Shown here in pieces: positions 59,022-64,000 of a stretch of 64,000 nt of DNA (the stretch's first letter is position 1; every line of letters begins with the position of its first letter). The DNA comes from Anthostomella pinea (Eukaryota > Ascomycota > Sordariomycetes > Xylariales > Xylariaceae), in contig CAUWAG010000012.1 of the NCBI GenBank assembly GCA_963556695.1, positions 372,001 through 436,000 on the forward strand, read 5' to 3'. The notes beneath the pieces were generated by a model. It was not told where the DNA came from. It searched no databases and saw only the letters and a list, made by a program, of their open reading frames with translations. The translations under genes were made by a program, and so were the position numbers.

Positions 59022-62000
59022 TCAACGTTGAACCCAGCCTTCAACTCGAACCGTTGTCTTGTTATCAGAAACAAGACCATGAAGGGCTTTATTTGGAGAC
59101 GACTTAGTCATCGAGTCAGCAGGGTTGTCTTCACCATGGATCCATCGGATTTCTGTGATCTCATGATTCTCGTATGATTGCCGGAGCGCCATGACGTCGA
59201 TCATCAGGCGCTTCTCATTGGTAGTGCCGAGCTTGACAAGGCACTGGTATAGCGAGTATGAGTCCGTGCAGAGGATCAGGGGGATCGTAGGTACTTCGAG
59301 GCATTGGCAGATAGTTGCCAGTGTACGATGGATCACGTATCCATAGTCATAGCCAGCAACCATGTCATAGACTTCAGAAGCTAGAACGCTCCGTGTAACT
59401 CTCTTGCATTTGGTAGAGGACCAATGAACAATGTTTCCGGTCAGATCAAATGTGAATGTCTCGCCATCACCAGAGGATTCGTTCCCGAGGATAACAACAA
59501 ATCCGATCTGTGAGGATAGGTCCTCATTGTTGGCGAATGACCCGTCAACGAATACAAAGAGTTTAGCAGTAGACAGATCAATCGTCACAAATCGAAGTCC
59601 ACGTAACTTGTTGTCTAGTTGCCACTGAATGCGTCTGTTTAACATCTCGACATCTTTGTCGGAGGGTTCTTGGGCTTGGGCTGCGACAGAATAGTCGAAT
59701 GCGGCTTCTGGTTGGCAGATGGAGGCAATGTAGGCGCCTCTCGCTCGTTGCTCAACGAATCTCTGCTTGTAGTCCTTGTCACTCATGTCAATCAGGACGA
59801 GCTTGTCAGCTTGTCCCTTTTGAGTCGCTGTCATGGTCTCAGTCTGAAATTCTAGGCGGCATCCGTTGAAGTCGCCAGAAGAACCAGTATCAAACTGGGT
59901 TTGTGGCTTCGTCTTATAGCCCGCTTTCCTCGTCTCGTTTTCTTCCTTCTCCAGGAAGCCGGCAGTGCCAATGATAAAGGTGTCGTCAGTTTGAAGGGCT
60001 GCGATAGCAAAGTCGTTACATTTCTTCGTAATAAATAAACAAGGGTCGTAGGCAGATGTCTCCATCTCTAGTCTTTCCTTATGGTGGGCGGAGTATGTAT
60101 CATACCAATGATTCCCAGCTTCTGCGATTCCGTACAGGGGTTTGTCGACGCGAAGAATCGTACCCTCTGGATACTTCTTCTTTAGTTCAATGGGCAGCTT
60201 GCACAGGACAAGACGATTCATCGGGTGTCGTGACTGCGTATAGGCCATTGTGATGTCTCGAGAGGCAGCGAGGCATCCTCGCTGTCGTAAAGACGGTGTC
60301 AGGGCCATTGCCAGTCGTTGGCTACATCGCATGATCGTCGGAGCTTGGGTCATGATACCGTGCTTCTCATGATCGTTGTATCCTTGAACGACGAGTCTGC
60401 TCTTCTCGTAAGGGCGGTCATTGGCGCCTTTGACAGTGCGGACGAGACGGGAGCTAAAAAGTCGGGTGTCGCCGTGAATCTTGCTGTCAAACAGAACGGG
60501 GACAAGCACTTGATCGGCGAATAGGGACTCAATCTCAAGGATATCGGATTGCTCGAAGGGTGCTCCGGGGGCTGTGATCCTGCCTTCAGTACGCAATTTC
60601 AAGGCGAGAGCATAATCAGCACGCTCCTTGTGCGAGAGGAAAATGCCATATTCATCTTGCTGGACGAAGGAGCCAGCGAAGTTCTCTTCTTCGCTTGTGG
60701 TCGCAGTGGCCATGTGTACCACGTATACTTTTCTGGGTCGGCCTCGCGGTCGCTTCGTGCTTTGGACGGATGTAGGGAGCTTCGGAGGACGTCCGCGACG
60801 ACGGGGGAGTGTCGGTTCTGGATACTCGAACGGAACGGGGGTCTCGGGGTCGTAAGGCTGCTCAGTATCAAGGGTCGCATCAGGGTGACGGTTGTAAGGC
60901 TTGACATGCGTGCGGTTAAACAGGGTCGGTCCGTTGACCATTTCAACGGTTACGTCTCGATCTGTTACCGATAGAACCTTGTACGGGCCTTGATATTTGT
61001 CTTTTTCGCGATAGACAAGGACTTCACTGCCGATAGGAAGGGAGAGAGGCAGTGTCAGGGTTGTATCAGGGCCGTTCCTTGTATTCAGAGCATTTTGAAC
61101 GTTTCGCTTGGCTCGGAGCTTACGTAGTTCGGTCATTGCTTTTGCCTGGGCCTGGGCACGTTGAAGCTGTGATAGTGTCGGGGGCGAATCCATCGTAACG
61201 CGTGGATAGGCTCCAAAGACCAACAGTGTTGGTACAAGACCATCAGGATCGGCGGTATCGTTCACGGCTTTTACAGCCATTTGCAGGGCAGCTTCTCGAG
61301 AGATCCCGGATGATTCGGCTCTGATGATCTCGTAAGAGCGTCGAATGGGGGTATGATACCGTTCAACCTTGCCAATCGACCAATGAGCTTCGACGGGAAT
61401 CTGATGACAGGTGATCCCAAGCAATCGGGCTTCAGCTCGGAATTCCGTGGCTGCAAAGTTGGTACCGGCATCGTGCGTCAGGACATCTGGTGGGCCAAGA
61501 TAGGTGTCAATCCAACATCGTTTCAGTGCTTCCCAGGTCTCCTTGGCAGACAGGTTGAGAAGGAATTGGGCTGCTTGTAAGGCTGTAGCGGCGTCAACGC
61601 AGTGAAGAACGGGCTTGCTCTCCAGGTACATGACATCGACGATGACTTCGTAGTTGAAATCAACATCCTTCTTGATGGAGAACTTGAACCGCTGTGGTGA
61701 CGGGCCTTTGACCTGGCAGTGATGGCAAAACTTGTTGATCATTGCAATGGCATCTCGATCAGCTTTGTTGCCAGATTTCTCCAGGAGCTTGTAAAGCTTG
61801 CCGACGGAAGGGTGTCCAAATCGGGTATGATCGCGTCGTAATTCAGCTTCTGTCAGGAAAACACCGGTTGATGCGGTTGTCATTGCTGAGGGGAAGAACC
61901 AGGGGTGGCCCCATTTGCGGGTGATTGGGATGGACTTGCCATCTCGCAGTCGGATCATCCTATTGGCAATATTGTCAAACATTACGCCAAGCTTGTCGAA

Positions 62001-64000
62001 GTCTTTCAGGCAGAGGAGGAAGGGAGTCTGGGTGTCAACGACGTGAAACGTCACGTCTCCAATGGGGGTGTCAACATAGATCGTGCCGAGAGAATCTAGA
62101 AGCTCTCCTCCACCGAATCGAACTGTAGCTTCTCCGGCGCGCGATTTATCGAGTGAGACTGAGGGTAGTTCGCGTTGTAAGGCTAGGAACTGACCCTTGC
62201 CGGCTGTTGAAACAGAAGCAGCGCCGGAATCAGGCATAATTCCTTGGAATGTAGAACTGGCATATCTATCCAGTATGAAGCTGTCAGACTCGAATTTAAC
62301 CTGGGAGTTGTCCGTGGCAGTAATTGAATGTTGAAATGCTCGGTTACTAAGTAAGGTGGCTGTGAGGTACTGTACAGCATCGTCGCTGCTGTCGCCTCCA
62401 GAATCCATGACGTGTTGACCATGCGTATCATCGGGGTCGGAGTCAAGATCTGGCTCGTAGTCGGCCAGGAAGTGAATGTAGGCAGGGCCTGTGGTCGGTC
62501 GTCCACGGAACTGTTGATCGTGCCGCCATTTCTTTTTGGATTTTTGCTGTTCCTCTGGAGAATGCTTCCACGATCGACAGTCAGGGTCACTACAGATGTA
62601 ACAACGTCTGGTAACGTTGCCATCTCGTTTACCGTATTGCTTGTCTTTCCGCCGGTGGAACTTGCGATCAGTAAAGTACTGATTGGCAGTATGCTGGGCG
62701 CTGTTGGCTGAGTCTTCAGAGGTCTGGAGTGATTGTCGGAGCTTGGACGCAAGAGCCTCGAATGTATGAGACGGGGTGAACAATGCGTATTCGAGTTCCT
62801 TGACGCCACGGCAGGCGCGTTCTACAGCTGCAATTAGCTGTGTCTCGCCGAGATATGATGGGCCGAGGGCGCGTTGACAAAGCTGCAGCTTGTCAAGTAC
62901 TGCCTTGAGGACGTCCATATTAGACTTGCTGGCATTCTCGGGTCGTGCCTTCAAATTGCCGTAGGTAATTGCAGACCAATCACGATGATACTGCGTCTTG
63001 TTGACCTCTGTGTCAAAATGTATCTTGAGACGATTATACATGTCGGAAAACATGGAGTGACGGCTAACGTGGTGCATGAAATATATTCGGGCTGCGCCAG
63101 TAAGCACTTGAGGGAATACCGCGTGGAATTGACCAGGTTTGATGCCAATGGTGGAACACGTGTTCAGGAAATAACGCATCTTGTCGTCTAGGATATCGTA
63201 CGGTCTTCCGGAGTAACAGTCTTCCTTTGTCCATATCTTAGCGAACGTAGCGATGATCGCAGAAGCAAGATCTTCGTTCGCTACCGGGGCAGGGAGAATC
63301 TGCGTATATGGGTCAGGTGGCTGGTTCTGAAGCCATTGATTGTGCTGCTGGTAGGTCTTGAAACCGGGGTCCGGTGTAATAGTAACATGTCGAGGATCGG
63401 GGACGAAGTTGTCAGTTGCGTTTGATATCGGGGTTTGTCCAGGTACGAATCCGGCTTGCAGAATCTGTGAGGGATCCCGATATTGGGGACGTATCAGAGC
63501 AGGTGTTCGTGAAGTATCTCTCAACTGGTTGCTGTCAATGCTCTGGAACGCGATATGGCTCTGTGAAACATGCTGCTCGGTAGGTTCGAGGTCAGCAGTA
63601 TTAGCAGGAGGGGGGTCATTTTCGTCTTGAAGATCGGAACCATGTGTGTTGGTATTGGATGAATCAGCGTCATCGCTGTTTTCTCGTGCTTGGATAGCCA
63701 TGTAACCTTCAACCATCTTCCACAGGTCAGGGTTCGGATACAACGTTTTCGTCCTGTCAAGCGTGATCTTGTCCCAGACAGGGAGGTCTTCTGCGGTTAC
63801 GAGGTTGGCGAGCGCGTTTGCGATGGAGTGGTTCGCCTTGCCTAGATAGATTCCTTGGGAAATAAGGCATTTTCGGAAGATGCCTCGGATGGTTCGCTCA
63901 ATCTTCTCGAAGTCGTCTCTTGTCCATTCTTCAAAGTCCATTCGGAAGCTCTCAAAGATGTCGTAAGGGACAGGCTTCTTATTGCCATTATAGCGGTCGA
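59022..64000 (-). CDS. Copia gag-pol polyprotein (partial, runs off right edge)
   Basis: One uninterrupted frame from the right edge to 59022 (over 1650 codons; the first Met in the window, 63941, is internal). The gag N-terminus is outside the window. Domains in order: gag (GIYLGKANHSIANALANL), zinc motif CYICSDPDCRSWKH (~445), protease DSGA (~569), integrase HTRFGHP...CHHC (~700) with D-D-E (VDVMYLES, HDAGTNF, WSIGKVERYH), RT (DITMAYTQ ~1228; LQTDDTF ~1316 in place of YVDD), RNase H (FVDGSF ~1463; WIHGEDNPADSMTK). No stop or frame break in the window, so the element may be active or very young. Confidence 0.94.
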   Translation of the reverse strand, partial: DRYNGNKKPVPYDIFESFRMDFEEWTRDDFEKIERTIRGIFRKCLISQGIYLGKANHSIANALANLVTAEDLPVWDKITLDRTKTLYPNPDLWKMVEGYMAIQARENSDDADSSNTNTHGSDLQDENDPPPANTADLEPTEQHVSQSHIAFQSIDSNQLRDTSRTPALIRPQYRDPSQILQAGFVPGQTPISNATDNFVPDPRHVTITPDPGFKTYQQHNQWLQNQPPDPYTQILPAPVANEDLASAIIATFAKIWTKEDCYSGRPYDILDDKMRYFLNTCSTIGIKPGQFHAVFPQVLTGAARIYFMHHVSRHSMFSDMYNRLKIHFDTEVNKTQYHRDWSAITYGNLKARPENASKSNMDVLKAVLDKLQLCQRALGPSYLGETQLIAAVERACRGVKELEYALFTPSHTFEALASKLRQSLQTSEDSANSAQHTANQYFTDRKFHRRKDKQYGKRDGNVTRRCYICSDPDCRSWKHSPEEQQKSKKKWRHDQQFRGRPTTGPAYIHFLADYEPDLDSDPDDTHGQHVMDSGGDSSDDAVQYLTATLLSNRAFQHSITATDNSQVKFESDSFILDRYASSTFQGIMPDSGAASVSTAGKGQFLALQRELPSVSLDKSRAGEATVRFGGGELLDSLGTIYVDTPIGDVTFHVVDTQTPFLLCLKDFDKLGVMFDNIANRMIRLRDGKSIPITRKWGHPWFFPSAMTTASTGVFLTEAELRRDHTRFGHPSVGKLYKLLEKSGNKADRDAIAMINKFCHHCQVKGPSPQRFKFSIKKDVDFNYEVIVDVMYLESKPVLHCVDAATALQAAQFLLNLSAKETWEALKRCWIDTYLGPPDVLTHDAGTNFAATEFRAEARLLGITCHQIPVEAHWSIGKVERYHTPIRRSYEIIRAESSGISREAALQMAVKAVNDTADPDGLVPTLLVFGAYPRVTMDSPPTLSQLQRAQAQAKAMTELRKLRAKRNVQNALNTRNGPDTTLTLPLSLPIGSEVLVYREKDKYQGPYKVLSVTDRDVTVEMVNGPTLFNRTHVKPYNRHPDATLDTEQPYDPETPVPFEYPEPTLPRRRGRPPKLPTSVQSTKRPRGRPRKVYVVHMATATTSEEENFAGSFVQQDEYGIFLSHKERADYALALKLRTEGRITAPGAPFEQSDILEIESLFADQVLVPVLFDSKIHGDTRLFSSRLVRTVKGANDRPYEKSRLVVQGYNDHEKHGIMTQAPTIMRCSQRLAMALTPSLRQRGCLAASRDITMAYTQSRHPMNRLVLCKLPIELKKKYPEGTILRVDKPLYGIAEAGNHWYDTYSAHHKERLEMETSAYDPCLFITKKCNDFAIAALQTDDTFIIGTAGFLEKEENETRKAGYKTKPQTQFDTGSSGDFNGCRLEFQTETMTATQKGQADKLVLIDMSDKDYKQRFVEQRARGAYIASICQPEAAFDYSVAAQAQEPSDKDVEMLNRRIQWQLDNKLRGLRFVTIDLSTAKLFVFVDGSFANNEDLSSQIGFVVILGNESSGDGETFTFDLTGNIVHWSSTKCKRVTRSVLASEVYDMVAGYDYGYVIHRTLATICQCLEVPTIPLILCTDSYSLYQCLVKLGTTNEKRLMIDVMALRQSYENHEITEIRWIHGEDNPADSMTKSSPNKALHGLVSDNKTTVRVEGWVQR

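Noticed and set aside
59977..59994. Loss of the Copia RT active site (LQTDDTF instead of YVDD)
   Set aside because: The two catalytic Asp residues are present, and variation before DD is common in fungal Copia lineages. It does not show inactivation.

Overview
This is eukaryotic DNA from a filamentous ascomycete (Pezizomycotina). Genes have short 43-120 bp introns with GT..AG ends and CTGAC/CTAAT-like branch sites. The protein families are typical of filamentous fungi (HET domain, DUF3435, SAM-like/SNF2, Erv1, HEM4, fungal pyruvate decarboxylase). The repeats are also fungal: Tad-type LINEs with RNase H, Fot1/pogo transposons, and Copia and Gypsy elements carrying RIP-like C-to-T stop codons. 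I cannot name the class or species.

Layout. (1) 1-6531 is a compact housekeeping block: OXR1/TLDc gene (minus, cut by the left edge), uroporphyrinogen-III synthase (minus), Erv1 sulfhydryl oxidase (plus, divergent from HEM4 over 390 bp) and pyruvate decarboxylase (plus). All four have clean exon structures. (2) 6532-8898 is a breakpoint-like AT-rich stretch holding a solo LTR that carries two smaller nested TG..CA insertions, and a (AAT)n microsatellite of about 600 bp split by another solo LTR. (3) 9309-11956 is an apparently intact five-exon DUF3435 gene (tyrosine-recombinase superfamily, the family of Starship captains), followed by two back-to-back minisatellites (37-bp and 153-bp higher-order units). 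(4) 14.1-28.2 kb is a graveyard: a JmjC-like gene broken by a 147-bp LINE insertion, LINE ORF1 and 3' ends, a pogo fragment, truncated C2H2 and HET genes, and Copia/Gypsy remnants. (5) 28924-32769 is an intact intronless SNF2-type ATPase. (6) 33-53 kb holds more remnants (HNH, mariner-like, Copia RT, a dynamin-like pseudogene beside a complete pogo transposon, a second pogo family, Gypsy, LINEs, a C2H2 NLR-associated zinc-finger gene). (7) 53687-55116 is an intact GH18 chitinase. (8) 55287-64000 holds a 5'-truncated LINE, a Gypsy-type LTR, and a Copia element with a long open polyprotein that runs off the right edge.

How it fits together. A conserved core block ends abruptly after the pyruvate decarboxylase gene, and an accessory, repeat-rich compartment begins. 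Within that compartment most genes are broken, often by TGG-to-TGA/TAG or CAG-to-TAG changes. Four non-housekeeping loci stay open with sensible splice sites: the DUF3435 recombinase, the SNF2 ATPase, the pogo transposase and the chitinase. The right-edge Copia polyprotein is also uninterrupted. The recombinase sits at the left end of the accessory region and points into it, as expected for a Starship-like giant element, but no element ends could be established here.
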